Shown piece by piece: positions 28,407 through 37,895 of a stretch of DNA of 64,000 nucleotides. Positions within the stretch are counted from its first letter, which is position 1. Every line of letters starts with the position of its first letter. Source of the DNA: DASWJZ01 sp963792885 (GTDB taxonomy: Bacteria > Pseudomonadota > Alphaproteobacteria > Rhizobiales > Afifellaceae). The notes under the pieces were generated by a model. That model was not told where the DNA came from and did no database searches. It saw nothing but the letters and a program-made list of their open reading frames with translations. Location of the stretch: positions 682,001 through 746,000 of the forward strand of contig CAWBXX010000002.1 in NCBI GenBank assembly GCA_963792885.1. The letters are read 5' to 3'. The position numbers and the translations under genes were made by a program.

Positions 28407-29208
28407 ATGAAAGCGAAGTTTGTTGCACTTGCGTTTGTCGCCGCGTCGGCGATCGCCGGGCTGGCGCCCGCTCTGCCCGCCTATGCCGAGACGCTCGAGG
28501 TCGGCGCTTATCCGGCCAATCCGCCGTGGGAGAACAAGAAGGAAGACGGCAGCTTCGAGGGCTTCGAGGTCGATCTCGTCAACGAGGTCGGCAAGCGCAT
28601 CGGCGCCGACATTCACATCCAGGATCTCGGCTTCCAGGCGCTTTTCGCGGCGACCAGCTCCGGCCGCATCGACATGGCGATCTCCTCGATCACCATCACC
28701 AACGAGCGCCTGCAGAGCCAGTCCTTCACGCAGGGCTACTACGACAGCGACATGGCGCTCGCGACCGCCGTCGATTCCGGCGTGAACGGCCTTGCCGACA
28801 TGAAGGGCAAGCCCGTCGGCGTTCTCTCCACCTCCACCGGCGAGACATGGGCCAAGGAGAACACGGAGAAGTACGGGTTCACCGACGTGAAGGGCTACAA
28901 CGCCCAGCAGGACCTTCTCCTCGATACGCAGGCCGGGCGCGTCGGCGGCGCGGTCAGCGACATCGCCGGCCTGCAATTCGCCTTCCTGCAGATGCCGAAG
29001 ATGCACGTCGTCGAGCGTATTAAGACCGGCGACCGCTACGGCATCATGATGAAGAAGGACTCGGCCGAACCTGCAGCGCGTCAACGATGCCATCACCGCC
29101 ATGAAGAAGGACGGCACGCTCGCTGCGATCTACAAGAAATGGCTCGGCGTTGACGCCGATCCGAGCACCTCCACCGTCATGGTGCTGGATCTCCCGATGG
29201 CGCAATAA
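28407..29208 (+). CDS. Polar amino-acid-type ABC transporter substrate-binding protein (frame broken near the end)
   Basis: A periplasmic SBP_bac_3 protein with a Sec signal peptide ending near PAYAE. It has the ligand-pocket blocks NPPWENKKEDGSFEGFEVDLV and SSITITNERLQSQSF, and a C-terminal AITAMKKDGTLAAIYKKW. One extra C near 29070 shifts the frame; without it the gene is 267 codons ending at the TAA at 29206. Start: ATG at 28407 after GGGAGAAGGGG. It is followed by a strong terminator and a single permease gene; no ATPase gene is adjacent. Confidence 0.9.
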
Positions 29209-29230
29209 GCGCCGATCCGGGCTTAACGAA

Positions 29231-29262
29231 GGGAGCAACGGTCGCCGCCGTTGCTCCCTTTT
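29231..29262 (+). terminator. Intrinsic terminator after the substrate-binding protein gene
   Basis: An 11-base-pair stem GGGAGCAACGG / CCGTTGCTCCC with a short TCGCC-type loop, followed by TTTT. It lies between the SBP and permease genes, so it would make SBP mRNA more abundant than permease mRNA. Confidence 0.85.
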
Positions 29263-29326
29263 CAATGATGATGGCATTGTCCAGAGCGGGCGGCGCCGGC
29301 GTCGCTCGCTTGACCGGGAGACCGTC

Positions 29327-29989
29327 GTGCAGGATCTGATAGACACTTTCCTGAACGGCCACGTCATGTTGCGGGCCTTGCCCATGCTCGGGCGCGGCCT
29401 CGTCAACACCGTCGAATTGGCCATTGTCGCGATCCTGATCGGGACGATCGCGGGCATCCTGATCTGCATTGCCCGGCTCTACGGACCCAAGCCCGTACGC
29501 ATCCTCGCCACCGGATTCATCGACGTCTTCCGCGCCCTGCCGGTGCTGGTCGTGCTCATCGTCATCTACTACGCGCTTCCCTTTGTCGGGATCAGGCTCG
29601 ATTCTTTCACCTCCGCCACGCTTGCCCTATCGATCGTGCTCGCGGCGTTCACCGCGGAAGTGTTTCGCGCCGGGATCATCGGCATCCCGCTCGGCCAGTT
29701 CGAGGCGGCGCGAACGCTCGGCCTGCCGTTCTGGGTGACGCTTGTGAAGGTCATCATTCCCCAGGCGGTCCGCATCGCCACGCCGCCGCAAACCTCGAAC
29801 TGCATCTCCGTCGTCAAGGACACGTCGCTGGCCTCCTTCGTCGCCATGCCCGATTTGCTGAAGCAGGCGACGGACGCGCAGGCGATGATGGCGAACCCCA
29901 GTCCGCTCATAGCGGCAGCCGCCATCTACCTGATCATCCTGTGGCCGATGGTGCGCCTCGTCGCCTATCTGGAGAAGCGCAACGCTTAG
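29327..29989 (+). CDS. Polar amino-acid ABC transporter permease (HisM/GlnP type)
   Basis: A 220-residue inner-membrane permease with hydrophobic helices from about residue 15 on. The coupling segment GIPLGQFEAARTLGLPFWVTLVKVIIPQA carries the EAA motif of this family. I use the GTG at 29327 because upstream residues of the long frame come from the terminator region. Many such importers have two permeases and an ATPase; here only one permease is present, and the next ATPases belong to a Liv-type operon. Confidence 0.88.
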   Translation: MQDLIDTFLNGHVMLRALPMLGRGLVNTVELAIVAILIGTIAGILICIARLYGPKPVRILATGFIDVFRALPVLVVLIVIYYALPFVGIRLDSFTSATLALSIVLAAFTAEVFRAGIIGIPLGQFEAARTLGLPFWVTLVKVIIPQAVRIATPPQTSNCISVVKDTSLASFVAMPDLLKQATDAQAMMANPSPLIAAAAIYLIILWPMVRLVAYLEKRNA

Positions 29990-30447
29990 GTCTTGCTTGC
30001 GGAGTCCTTTGCGAGGCTTTCGATCTGCCCGGCGATCAGGATGATCTCCGCTTCGTGCAGCGACTGCGTCCGTTGCCAATCATCGTCGCTGGCCGAGGCA
30101 GCGCGCCATGCGATGAGGCTGACAAGACAGCCGCCCTCGGGAAGTTGAAGCTCCTCCCCCGGAACGATGCGCGCCGAGATGCGGCGCACGAGCTGATCCG
30201 GCGTGCCCACCAGATAGTCGATCAGGAAGCGCGTCGCGTCGGCATCGATCCGGAACCAGGCCTGTCCGCCGTCGATGAGCGAGCGGCCTGTGAAGAGGCC
30301 CGGCACGGCCGGATCCTCTTTCGTCTCGAAGCATCCGAGGGACCAGCGCCCGAGCGCGAGCGGATCGCACAGGTAGCGAAAGGCAAGCTCTGCGGGCGCT
30401 CGCACATGTCGCGTCGTCATATGGCTCGGTGACTTTGCCATCAGCAC
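29986..30447 (-). CDS. SRPBCC-fold protein (polyketide cyclase/START-like), function unknown
   Basis: A protein of up to 153 residues with an SRPBCC-like pattern: TTRHVRAPAELAFRYLCDPLALGRWSLG at the N-terminus is the usual strand-helix beginning. A central beta region and a C-terminal amphipathic helix (SLHEAEIILIAGQIESLA) follow. Such folds bind hydrophobic ligands; no substrate can be named. The stop overlaps that of the convergent permease gene by four bases. ATGs at 30441 and 30420 are alternative starts. Confidence 0.65.
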   Translation of the reverse strand: MLMAKSPSHMTTRHVRAPAELAFRYLCDPLALGRWSLGCFETKEDPAVPGLFTGRSLIDGGQAWFRIDADATRFLIDYLVGTPDQLVRRISARIVPGEELQLPEGGCLVSLIAWRAASASDDDWQRTQSLHEAEIILIAGQIESLAKDSASKT

Positions 30448-30546
30448 TCTCGTTGTCGCTGCAATTTCCGTCGGCCAAAGAAGCGCTTCGGAGATATTTT
30501 CAGCTTAAAGCTTTTCTGGTCTGCCGTCCTATGGTCTTATCACGAC

Positions 30547-31314
30547 ATGGCTCCTCTTCTTCAGACGAGCGACGTCGTTCGAACCTTCGGCGAGCTTCGG
30601 GCTGTCGACGGTGTTTCGCTGTCCGTCGAGGAGGGGACGATCACCGGATTGATCGGACCGAACGGAGCCGGCAAGTCGACGCTCTTCGATTTGATCGCCG
30701 GGGCGCAGCGGCCGCAGTCCGGCGCAATATCCTTCGCGGGGCGCCGCATCGACGGGAAGGGCCCTGACCTCATTTTCCGCTACGGCCTGGCGCGAACGTT
30801 CCAGATTCCACGTTCATTTCCTCAGATGACGGTGCTTGAGAACGTCATGCTGACTCCGCTGAACCAGGCCGGGGAGCGCTTCTGGAACAACTGGATCCGC
30901 ATCGGCGCCGTGCAGAAGCAGGAACGCGAGGCGCGGGACCGCGCCATGGAAGTGCTCGGCTTCTGTGGTCTCGCCGACAAGAGCAGCGAAATCGCCGGAC
31001 AGCTCTCCGGCGGCCAGCAGAAGTTGTTGGAGCTTGCACGCGTCCTGATGATCGAGCCGCGCCTCATCCTGCTCGACGAACCGGCGGCGGGCGTCAATCC
31101 GACTCTGCTTGAGACGCTGATCGAAAAGATCGTCGCGCTCAACCGGCGTGGCATCACCTTCCTCATCATTGAGCACAACATGGACATGGTGATGCAGATC
31201 TGCAGTCCCATCGTCGTGATGGCGCAGGGGAGGGTGATCTTTGAAGGCAACGCCGAGGGCGTGCGCGGCGACCCCCGCGTAGTCGACGCCTATCTCGGGG
31301 ACATTGCCGCGTGA
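30547..31314 (+). CDS. Branched-chain-type ABC transporter ATP-binding protein (LivG type)
   Basis: A 255-residue ATPase. Walker A is GPNGAGKSTLFDLIAG, the LivG-specific block is GLARTFQIPRSFPQMTVLENVM, the signature is LSGGQQKLLELARVL, Walker B is LILLDEPAAGVNPTL and the H-loop is FLIIEHNMDMVM. It is the first gene of a tightly packed five-gene importer operon and overlaps the next ATPase gene by four bases. The ligand is set by the binding protein at 33916. Confidence 0.92.
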   Translation: MAPLLQTSDVVRTFGELRAVDGVSLSVEEGTITGLIGPNGAGKSTLFDLIAGAQRPQSGAISFAGRRIDGKGPDLIFRYGLARTFQIPRSFPQMTVLENVMLTPLNQAGERFWNNWIRIGAVQKQEREARDRAMEVLGFCGLADKSSEIAGQLSGGQQKLLELARVLMIEPRLILLDEPAAGVNPTLLETLIEKIVALNRRGITFLIIEHNMDMVMQICSPIVVMAQGRVIFEGNAEGVRGDPRVVDAYLGDIAA

Positions 31315-32042
31315 GCGAACCGATCCTCGTCGCGCGCAACCTGGTCGCCGGTTATCTGCGTGGCCTGCCGATCGTGCATGGAGTGTCCGTCGAAGTCGCG
31401 CCAGGCGAGATCGTCACCATCGTCGGACCGAACGGGGCAGGCAAGTCGACGCTGCTCAAGGCGATTGCCGGGCTCATCGTCTTCGAGAGCGGCAGCGTGA
31501 CGATGGACGGGCGCGACGTCACCGGCCTGCCGGCGCACACGATGGTCGGCATGGGCGTCGGGTTCGTGCCGCAGACCGGCAACATCTTCACGAGCCTCAG
31601 CATTCAGGAAAACCTCGTCGTCGGCGCGCACAGCCTGACGCGGACACAGCTGAGAGAGCGGCTTGAGCGCACCTACGAGCACTTTCCGGTGCTTGCGGCG
31701 CGCAAGTCCGCGCAAGGCCGCGTGCTCTCGGGTGGGCAGCGGCAGGTGCTCGCCGTCGCGCGCGCTCTGATGGCCGATCCCAAGGTGATCATGCTCGACG
31801 AGCCGACCGCGGGGCTCTCGCCGAAGGTCGTCGGGGAGGTGTTCGACGATCTCCGCCGCCTCACCGGGCTCGGCGTCGGCGTGCTGATGGTGGAGCAGAA
31901 CGCGCGCGCGGCGATCCGCGTCTCGGACCGCGCCTACGTTCTGACCGAAGGCCGCAACTACATCGACGGCACGCCGGACGCGCTGCTCAACGATCCGGCC
32001 ATTGGCGAGGCGTTCCTGGGCGGAAGGCGGCGGGCGGGATGA
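31311..32042 (+). CDS. Branched-chain-type ABC transporter ATP-binding protein (LivF type)
   Basis: A 243-residue ATPase. Walker A is GPNGAGKSTLLKAIAG, the LivF-type segment is GVGFVPQTGNIFTSLSIQEN, the signature is LSGGQRQVLAVARAL, Walker B is VIMLDEPTAGLSPKV and the switch region is MVEQNARAAIRVSDRAYVL. Starts with GTG overlapping the LivG-type stop; its own stop overlaps the permease start (ATGA). Confidence 0.92.
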   Translation: MSEPILVARNLVAGYLRGLPIVHGVSVEVAPGEIVTIVGPNGAGKSTLLKAIAGLIVFESGSVTMDGRDVTGLPAHTMVGMGVGFVPQTGNIFTSLSIQENLVVGAHSLTRTQLRERLERTYEHFPVLAARKSAQGRVLSGGQRQVLAVARALMADPKVIMLDEPTAGLSPKVVGEVFDDLRRLTGLGVGVLMVEQNARAAIRVSDRAYVLTEGRNYIDGTPDALLNDPAIGEAFLGGRRRAG

Positions 32043-32941
32043 TCGGGCAGGCCATCGCCGACGGGCTGCTGACCGGCGCGATCATCGCGCTTGGCGCGGT
32101 CGGCATCACGCTGAGCCTGCAGATTCTGCGCTTCGCGAATTTCGGCCACGGCGACCTGCTCACGCTCGGCGCCTACGGTGCGCTCACCTTCACCGCCGTC
32201 GCGACGGCCGGCGTTCAGTTCGGGCCTCTGTCGTTCGGATGGCAGTTCCTGGTCGCCGTGCTGATCGCGGGGCTTCTTGCGGGCGGCGTCGCCGTGCTCG
32301 TCGACATCCTGGTCTACAGCCGTCTCAGAGCGCGCAATGCGCATCGGCTCACGATGATCTTCGCGAGCTTCGGCGTCGCGCTGATCCTTAGAAACGTCAT
32401 CCTGCTCCTCTGGGGTCCGGACGTGCACTATTACAGCCGCACGCTGCAGATCGCCGTGGAGATTCTGCCGAATGTGCGCGTCATGCCCGACCAGATTTTC
32501 GTGCTCGGGCTTGCGATCCTCCTCGTCCTCCTCTTCTACGTGCTGCTTCGCGTGACACGGATCGGCATTGCCATGCGGGCCATGGCGGAGAGCCCGACGC
32601 TCGCGGGCATCTGCGGCGTGGAGACCACCAAGATGATCCGCCTCGCATGGTTCATCAGCGGCGCACTCGCCGCTGCAGCGGGCACGTTTCTCGGTCTCAC
32701 CGTGCAACTTCGGCCGGAGATGGGCTTCAACCTGCTGCTTGGAATCCTGACGGCGGCGATCCTCGGTGGAACCGGGAGCCTGTTCGGCGCTGTGGCGGGC
32801 GGCCTGCTGGTAGGCCTGGCGGAGAATCTCTCCGTCCTCGTGGTCCCGGCCGGCTACAAGGCGGCGATGCCGTTCCTTCTCCTCATGCTGATCCTCTATA
32901 TTCGCCCGCAAGGCCTCTTCGGCTCGAAGGAGGGGACATGA
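32039..32941 (+). CDS. Branched-chain-type ABC transporter permease (LivH type)
   Basis: A 300-residue inner-membrane permease with about eight hydrophobic helices. It has the LivH N-terminal pattern (ALGAVGITLSLQILRFANFGHG), the coupling segment RAMAESPTLAGICGVETTKM and the late GGTGSLFGAVAGGLLVGLAE. It pairs with the LivM-type permease encoded next; the genes overlap by four bases. Confidence 0.92.
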   Translation: MIGQAIADGLLTGAIIALGAVGITLSLQILRFANFGHGDLLTLGAYGALTFTAVATAGVQFGPLSFGWQFLVAVLIAGLLAGGVAVLVDILVYSRLRARNAHRLTMIFASFGVALILRNVILLLWGPDVHYYSRTLQIAVEILPNVRVMPDQIFVLGLAILLVLLFYVLLRVTRIGIAMRAMAESPTLAGICGVETTKMIRLAWFISGALAAAAGTFLGLTVQLRPEMGFNLLLGILTAAILGGTGSLFGAVAGGLLVGLAENLSVLVVPAGYKAAMPFLLLMLILYIRPQGLFGSKEGT

Positions 32942-33882
32942 TCGGCATCTTCTCCTACCTGGTCTTCTTCGCGAGCGTGGTGCTGATCCTCGGCATCGCC
33001 TGCCTGGGCCTCAATCTGCAATGGGGCTTCACGGGCCTTTTCAACGCTGGGGTGGTCGGATTCTACGCGGTGGGCGGCTACGCTCTTGCCATCCTGACCG
33101 CTCCCGCCAACCCGCTGCTTCTGGGGAACTTCGGCCTTCCCTGGATCGTCGGTATTGTCGGCGCAATGGTCGCGGCTGCGCTCGTCGCGCTCCTCGTTGG
33201 CATGGCGACCGTCAGGCTGCGCGGCGACTATCTGGCAATCGCCACATTCGGCGCCGCCGTCACGATTCAGCTCATCACCTTGAACTGGCAGGCGCTGACC
33301 GGCGGCAGCCTCGGCATGACCTCGATACCGCGCCCGTTCGCAACGCACTTCGAGGGCCAGCTTGGCTACAACGTCTTCCTTCTCGTCCTGCTCGCCGCGA
33401 TCGCCGCGCTTGTCTACTGGGCGCTCGACCGTATCGTCCGCTCGCCTTGGGGCCGTGTCTTGAAGGCGATCCGCGAGGACGAGACGGCGGCGATCGCGCT
33501 CGGAAAGGATGCGCGTCTCTTCCGGCTGCAGGCCTTCGTTCTCGGCTCGACGATCATCGGGCTCGCCGGCGCGCTCTATGTGAGCTTCATTGGCTTCGTC
33601 AGCCCCTTCGACTTTCTTCCGATCGTGACCTTCCAGATCTGGACCATGCTCATCATCGGCGGCAGCGGCAACAATCGCGGTGCGCTTCTCGGTGCGCTGA
33701 TCGTCTGGGGGCTTTGGAGCGGCAGCGGCGTGCTGGTCTCCAAGATCGTGCCCGCCGCTTACCAGACGCAAGGAGCTGCGGCGCAATCGATCCTGATCGG
33801 CCTGCTTCTGGTCGTCGTGCTCGTGCGCAAGCCGCGCGGACTGATCGGCGAGGAGCCGGTCGTTTCACGGCATGTGGGATAG
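32938..33882 (+). CDS. Branched-chain-type ABC transporter permease (LivM type)
   Basis: A 314-residue inner-membrane permease. It has the LivM pattern LNLQWGFTGLFNAGVVGFYA, the RLRGDYLAIATFGAAVTIQL helix, the coupling region AIREDETAAIALGKDARLFR and GGSGNNRGALLGALIVWG. The start is the ATG at 32938, preceded by AAGGAGGGG; a longer frame reading back into the LivH gene is a shadow. Confidence 0.92.
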   Translation: MIGIFSYLVFFASVVLILGIACLGLNLQWGFTGLFNAGVVGFYAVGGYALAILTAPANPLLLGNFGLPWIVGIVGAMVAAALVALLVGMATVRLRGDYLAIATFGAAVTIQLITLNWQALTGGSLGMTSIPRPFATHFEGQLGYNVFLLVLLAAIAALVYWALDRIVRSPWGRVLKAIREDETAAIALGKDARLFRLQAFVLGSTIIGLAGALYVSFIGFVSPFDFLPIVTFQIWTMLIIGGSGNNRGALLGALIVWGLWSGSGVLVSKIVPAAYQTQGAAAQSILIGLLLVVVLVRKPRGLIGEEPVVSRHVG

Positions 33883-33915
33883 TTGCTTAGTGTGAAAAGA
33901 GACGGGAGAGCTGTG

Positions 33916-35193
33916 ATGAGAAACCTGTATGGATTGATATTCGGCGCCGCGCTCGCGGCGACCGGCTTGGCGCCATCGCTGGGACACGCTCAGGACGTCA
34001 CGTGCCCGGTAAAGCTTGGGGGAATCCTTCCGCTCACGGGTTCGATGGGCGCTGTCGGCAAACGCATTGCCGACAGCGCGCAACTTGCCGTCGAGCAGAT
34101 CAACGCAGGCGGCGGCGTGAAAGGATGCGATGTCGATTTCATCCTTCGCGACGATCAGGGACAGCCGACCGTCGGCGTCGACGCCGCCAAGTATCTGGTC
34201 GACGTTGAGGGCGTGCAGGCGTTGACCGGAACCGTGTCGAGCGGTGTCAGCCTGCCGATCCTGACCTCGGTCACCGCACCGTCGAAGGTCGTTCAGATCA
34301 GCTGCTGCTCGACGGCCGCGACATTCACGACGTTGGCACAGGAAGGAAAGTCCGGCGGCTTCTACTTCCGCACACTGCCGACGGTGAAGACGCAGGCCTA
34401 TGCCAGCGCCAAGGTGGCGGCCGACCGCGGCTACAAGAAGATCGCGGTCGTCTACATCAACACCGACTTCGGCACCGGCATGCTGGATTATTTCAGCACC
34501 GCCGTGAAGGCGCTCGGCGGCGAGGTCGTCACCTCTGTGGCCTATAACGACAACCAGCCGTCCTACCGCGCCGAGGTGACCCAGGCGCTGGCCTCGAAGC
34601 CGGATGCGGTGTTCTTCGTGGCCTTCCCGCAGGACGGCGCCACCATGGTGCGCGAATGGATATCGCTTGGAGGCACGCAGAACCTGATCCTCAACAACTC
34701 GCTCCGGAGCCCGGACTTCGTCTCGGCGGTCGGCGCGCAATATCTGGGTAACGCCTACGGCATGGACAATGCGCCCTCGAGCGGCCCGGAGGCCGGGCCG
34801 TTCCGCGATTCCTTCAAGGCGAAATACGGCGAGGAGGCGGACGGCCCCGGCATCGCAACGCAGTATGACGCCGTGATCGTGCTCGGGCTCGCGATGAACA
34901 TCGCACCGGAGCTGACCGGCACCGCGATCCGCGACTCAGTCCGCAAGATCCAGGACCCGGATGGAACCGTGATCGGCACCGGGCCGGACGAGTTCAAGAA
35001 GGCGCTCGGGCTGATCAAGGAAGGCAAGCCGATCCGCTACGTCGGCGCGACCGGGCCCGTCGTCTTCGACGCCAATGGCGACGTCAACGGCGCGGCGCTC
35101 ATCTGGAACGTCGCGAGCGATGGGGCGCTGACCGTGCAGGACACGATCACAATCGAAGATATGAACGCGCTGATGAAGAAGATCGACGGTTAA
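33916..35193 (+). CDS. Branched-chain-type ABC transporter substrate-binding protein (LivK family)
   Basis: A 425-residue Peripla_BP_6 protein with a Sec signal peptide ending near LGHAQ. The mature N-terminus is VKLGGILPLTGSMGAVGKRI, with two-lobe blocks TGTVSSGVSLPILTSVTAPS and KKIAVVYINTDFGTGMLDYF. An unusual adjacent pair of cysteines (QISCCST) sits in the ligand lobe. It is last in the importer operon, followed by a strong hairpin. The ligand is unknown; the neighbouring hydrolase and amine oxidase suggest a nitrogenous compound. Confidence 0.92.
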   Translation: MRNLYGLIFGAALAATGLAPSLGHAQDVTCPVKLGGILPLTGSMGAVGKRIADSAQLAVEQINAGGGVKGCDVDFILRDDQGQPTVGVDAAKYLVDVEGVQALTGTVSSGVSLPILTSVTAPSKVVQISCCSTAATFTTLAQEGKSGGFYFRTLPTVKTQAYASAKVAADRGYKKIAVVYINTDFGTGMLDYFSTAVKALGGEVVTSVAYNDNQPSYRAEVTQALASKPDAVFFVAFPQDGATMVREWISLGGTQNLILNNSLRSPDFVSAVGAQYLGNAYGMDNAPSSGPEAGPFRDSFKAKYGEEADGPGIATQYDAVIVLGLAMNIAPELTGTAIRDSVRKIQDPDGTVIGTGPDEFKKALGLIKEGKPIRYVGATGPVVFDANGDVNGAALIWNVASDGALTVQDTITIEDMNALMKKIDG

Positions 35194-35202
35194 GCGCACA
35201 AA

Positions 35203-35232
35203 GTTCGGCCTCTCCTCGCGGGGAGGCCGAAC
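35203..35232 (+). terminator. Strong hairpin after the Liv-type operon
   Basis: A ten-base-pair stem GTTCGGCCTC / GAGGCCGAAC with a ten-base loop, nine bases after the stop codon. There is no T-run, so it may act as an mRNA stabiliser or a weak terminator. Confidence 0.6.
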
Positions 35233-35249
35233 GCCTAAGTGAGAGAATC

Positions 35250-36110
35250 GTGAAAGCTCGCAGCCAGGCAGAGCTCGACGCGGAATTCCGCCTCGACAGG
35301 ATCGCCGACCTCGACGCGGTCTTCGCTCGCCGCGCCAAAGCCAGCGAAGCGGCTCTGGCCAAGCTGGAGTCGGTCCGCGACATCGTCTACGGCCCGAATC
35401 CCGGCGAGACGCTGAACCTCTTCCGAGCGCAGGGAAGCGCGGCCGCACCGGTCCTGGTCTTCATCCATGGCGGCTTCTGGAGCTCGCTCGCGGCGATCGA
35501 TTTCTCCTTCGTAGCGTCGGAATTCGTGCCGCGGGGCGTCGCGGTGGCGCTTATCGACTACCCGCTGATCCCGAGCGTCGGGCTCGGGGACATTATCCAG
35601 TCGTGCCTCCGCTCGATCGGCTATCTGCAGCGCTGCGCCTCGGAACTCGGCATTGACCCGGAGCGCATCTTCGTCTCCGGCAATTCCGCCGGCGGGCATC
35701 TCGTCGCGGAAGTAATGGACGGCGCGCGGCTTCGCGCGGCAGGCCTTTCCGCGGGTGCAATCAAAGGCGGGACGGCGATCTCGGGGCTCTACGACCTTGC
35801 ATCCGTCGCCGCCTCCTTCCGCAACGAGCTCCTGCAATTCACCGCCGATGACGTCACCGCATTCAGTCCGCTGCTGCGCAAGCCCGAAATTGTCGCGCCG
35901 CTGCTGGTCACGGTGGGCGGCGATGAAATGGATGAGTTCCTCGATCAGTCGGCGCGACTCGCGGCGCACTGCCGTCGGCTCGGGACGCCGGTCGAGCACG
36001 TGATCGTGCCGGCTACCAACCACATCACCGTCGTGCTCGACGCTTTCGCAAAGCCCGGTGCGCCGCTCAACGAAGCAGTTCTCCGACAGATGGGGGTGAG
36101 TTCCGCCTAG
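35250..36110 (+). CDS. Alpha/beta hydrolase (HSL/kynurenine-formamidase-like)
   Basis: A 286-residue hydrolase. The oxyanion motif is FIHGGFWSS, the nucleophile elbow is VSGNSAGGHLVAEV, and the likely acid and His lie in TVGGDEMDEF and PATNHITVVLD. The HGG plus GNSAGG pattern is that of hormone-sensitive-lipase and arylformamidase-type esterases/amidases. It starts with GTG shortly after the Liv-type operon and is convergent with the amine-oxidase gene, overlapping by four bases. It could hydrolyse the imported compound. Confidence 0.85.
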   Translation: MKARSQAELDAEFRLDRIADLDAVFARRAKASEAALAKLESVRDIVYGPNPGETLNLFRAQGSAAAPVLVFIHGGFWSSLAAIDFSFVASEFVPRGVAVALIDYPLIPSVGLGDIIQSCLRSIGYLQRCASELGIDPERIFVSGNSAGGHLVAEVMDGARLRAAGLSAGAIKGGTAISGLYDLASVAASFRNELLQFTADDVTAFSPLLRKPEIVAPLLVTVGGDEMDEFLDQSARLAAHCRRLGTPVEHVIVPATNHITVVLDAFAKPGAPLNEAVLRQMGVSSA

Positions 36111-37397
36111 GCGTTGCCGCTTCGAAAATCCTGCCAGCGCGCCTGCATCAGCGCTGCTGACGTGACGAGGCCGGCGAGCGACCGTAACGGAATCGCGCGG
36201 GTCGATGCCGTCGGCACGGGAAGATCGCCGAGAGGCACGCCGCTTGCTGCATCCGCAAGCACCTCGCCGAGCATTGCCGTCATCGCGATGCCGCGGCCGT
36301 TGCAGCCGATCGCACCGATGAAGCCGGGGGCGAACTCGTAGAGGTGAGGCAGGAAGTCCGGTGTCATCGCCGCCGTGCCCCGCCACACGAAGTCGACACG
36401 CGGCGTCCGTTCCAGGCCGAGCTTTTCCGCGAGCCGCGCGACGATCGCCTGCGCGAGCCGATTATGCGCGCCTAGGGGGACGATCGCCATGCCACCACTG
36501 ATCAGGCGGTCGTCCCGGTCGAGCCGGTAGGTGAAAAGGTTCGCCCGCATGTCCGACATCGGGATCCGGTCCGGCGAGATGCGCCGGACAGTGTCGGCAG
36601 CGAGCGGCTCGGTCGCGATCTGATAGACTCCGAGCGGGACGACAGCGCGCGCGAGCCGCTGCGCCAGACCGCTGCCAGCGGCGTTGGTGCATAAAAGCAC
36701 TGTCTCCGCCCTCACTGTATGGGGACCGCATTTCAGGAGCCACGATCCGTTGCGGCGCTCCGCACCCGTCACTCGCGACTGCTCCGCGATCGTCGCGCCG
36801 CGATTGATCGCTGCGCGCGCCAGCCCGCGCAGATAGCTGAGCGGCTGAATCGTCCCGCCCGAGCGGTCGAAAAGTGCGCCACGATAGTCCGAGATGCCGC
36901 TCATTCGCGCGACATCGGCGCCGGAAAGATGCGTCACAGGCCGCCCCGCCGATTGCCAGATAATTTACACGCGCACGGGCGGCCTTATCGGCGGCTTCGG
37001 AATGGGCGGGCTGCAGCCAGCCTGTCTGCTCCGCATCACAATCGATGTCGTAAGTCCGAGCCGTCTCGAAGACGCGGTCGCCGCCGCGCGCCACAAGCGC
37101 GAGGAGCGCGCGTCCCTTCGCCTCGCCAAGGCGGCGAAGCGTCGTCGCGGGATCCGCCTTGGAGAAATTCGGGACGACGAAGCCGCCGTTGAGGCCGCTC
37201 GCGCCGCCGCCGATCTGCCCTGCTTCCAAGACAGCAACGCTTCTGCCTCGCCCCGCGAGGTGGAGCGCCGCCGTCACCCCCGTGAATCCTCCGCCGACGA
37301 TTGCCACCTCGACGGAAAGATCGCGCTCGATGCGTGTGGTCGGGGGTGGCGGCGCTGCAGTTTGCCACCACAGCGATCGCTCGCTTTCTCGTTCCAT
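36107..37397 (-). CDS. FAD-dependent amine/amino-acid oxidase, DAO family (PuuB-like; frame broken)
   Basis: The N-terminal FAD-binding motif is VAIVGGGFTGVTAALHLAG, followed by GGGASGLNGGFVVPNF. The C-terminal half has the pattern DFVWRGTAAMTPDFLPHLYE and IGCNGRGIAMTAMLGEVLA typical of gamma-glutamylputrescine oxidase-like enzymes. One extra base near 36962 splits it; without it there are 430 codons, the family size. It would oxidise an amine to an imine/aldehyde, producing peroxide and ammonia. The RidA gene lies divergently upstream and could clear the imine. Confidence 0.87.
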
Positions 37398-37509
37398 GAT
37401 CCTCTTCGGGTGGACTTCCCGTCTTCCGGTCGCGGCTTTCTTGCCGGCGAAGACGGTTCATCCTATGCAGCGGCACCCACCTTGTTCAATTTCAAATGTG
37501 ACGGTGACG

Positions 37510-37895
37510 ATGACTGGACGCTGGGCGATTTCCTCAGGCTCGAAGTTCGAAAAGCTCGCCGGGTATCCCGCGCTGTCGTGGACGGCGACTGGATCTTCGT
37601 CTCTGGGACGGCCGGATACGACATCGCCAACGATCGCTTTCCCGAAGATCCGGCCGAGCAGACGCGACTGGCGCTCGCCACCATCTCCGACGCGCTGGCC
37701 AAGGCCGACGCGAAGCTCAGCGATATCGTGCGCGTCCGCGTCTATCTCGCCAATGCCGGTGACGTGATGCCCGTCTCGCAGATTCTGGGCGAGACCTTCA
37801 CCGACCCGCGGCCGACCAACACGACGATCGTCTGCGGCTTCGCCGCCCCGGGCATAAAAGTCGAGATCGAGGTCACGGCGCTGAAACGCCGCTGA
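37510..37895 (+). CDS. RidA family protein (one base missing)
   Basis: A RidA-type protein starting ISSGSKFEKLAGY and continuing RAVVDGDWIFVSGTAGYD, PAEQTRLALATISDAL and VRVYLANAGDVMPVSQI to TNTTIVCGFAAPGIKVEIEVTAL. The two parts are in different frames; restoring one base near 37567 (TATTCC for TATCC) gives 129 codons. This is one of only two sites where a deletion explains the break best. RidA hydrolyses enamine/imine intermediates, fitting the divergent amine oxidase. Confidence 0.8.
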
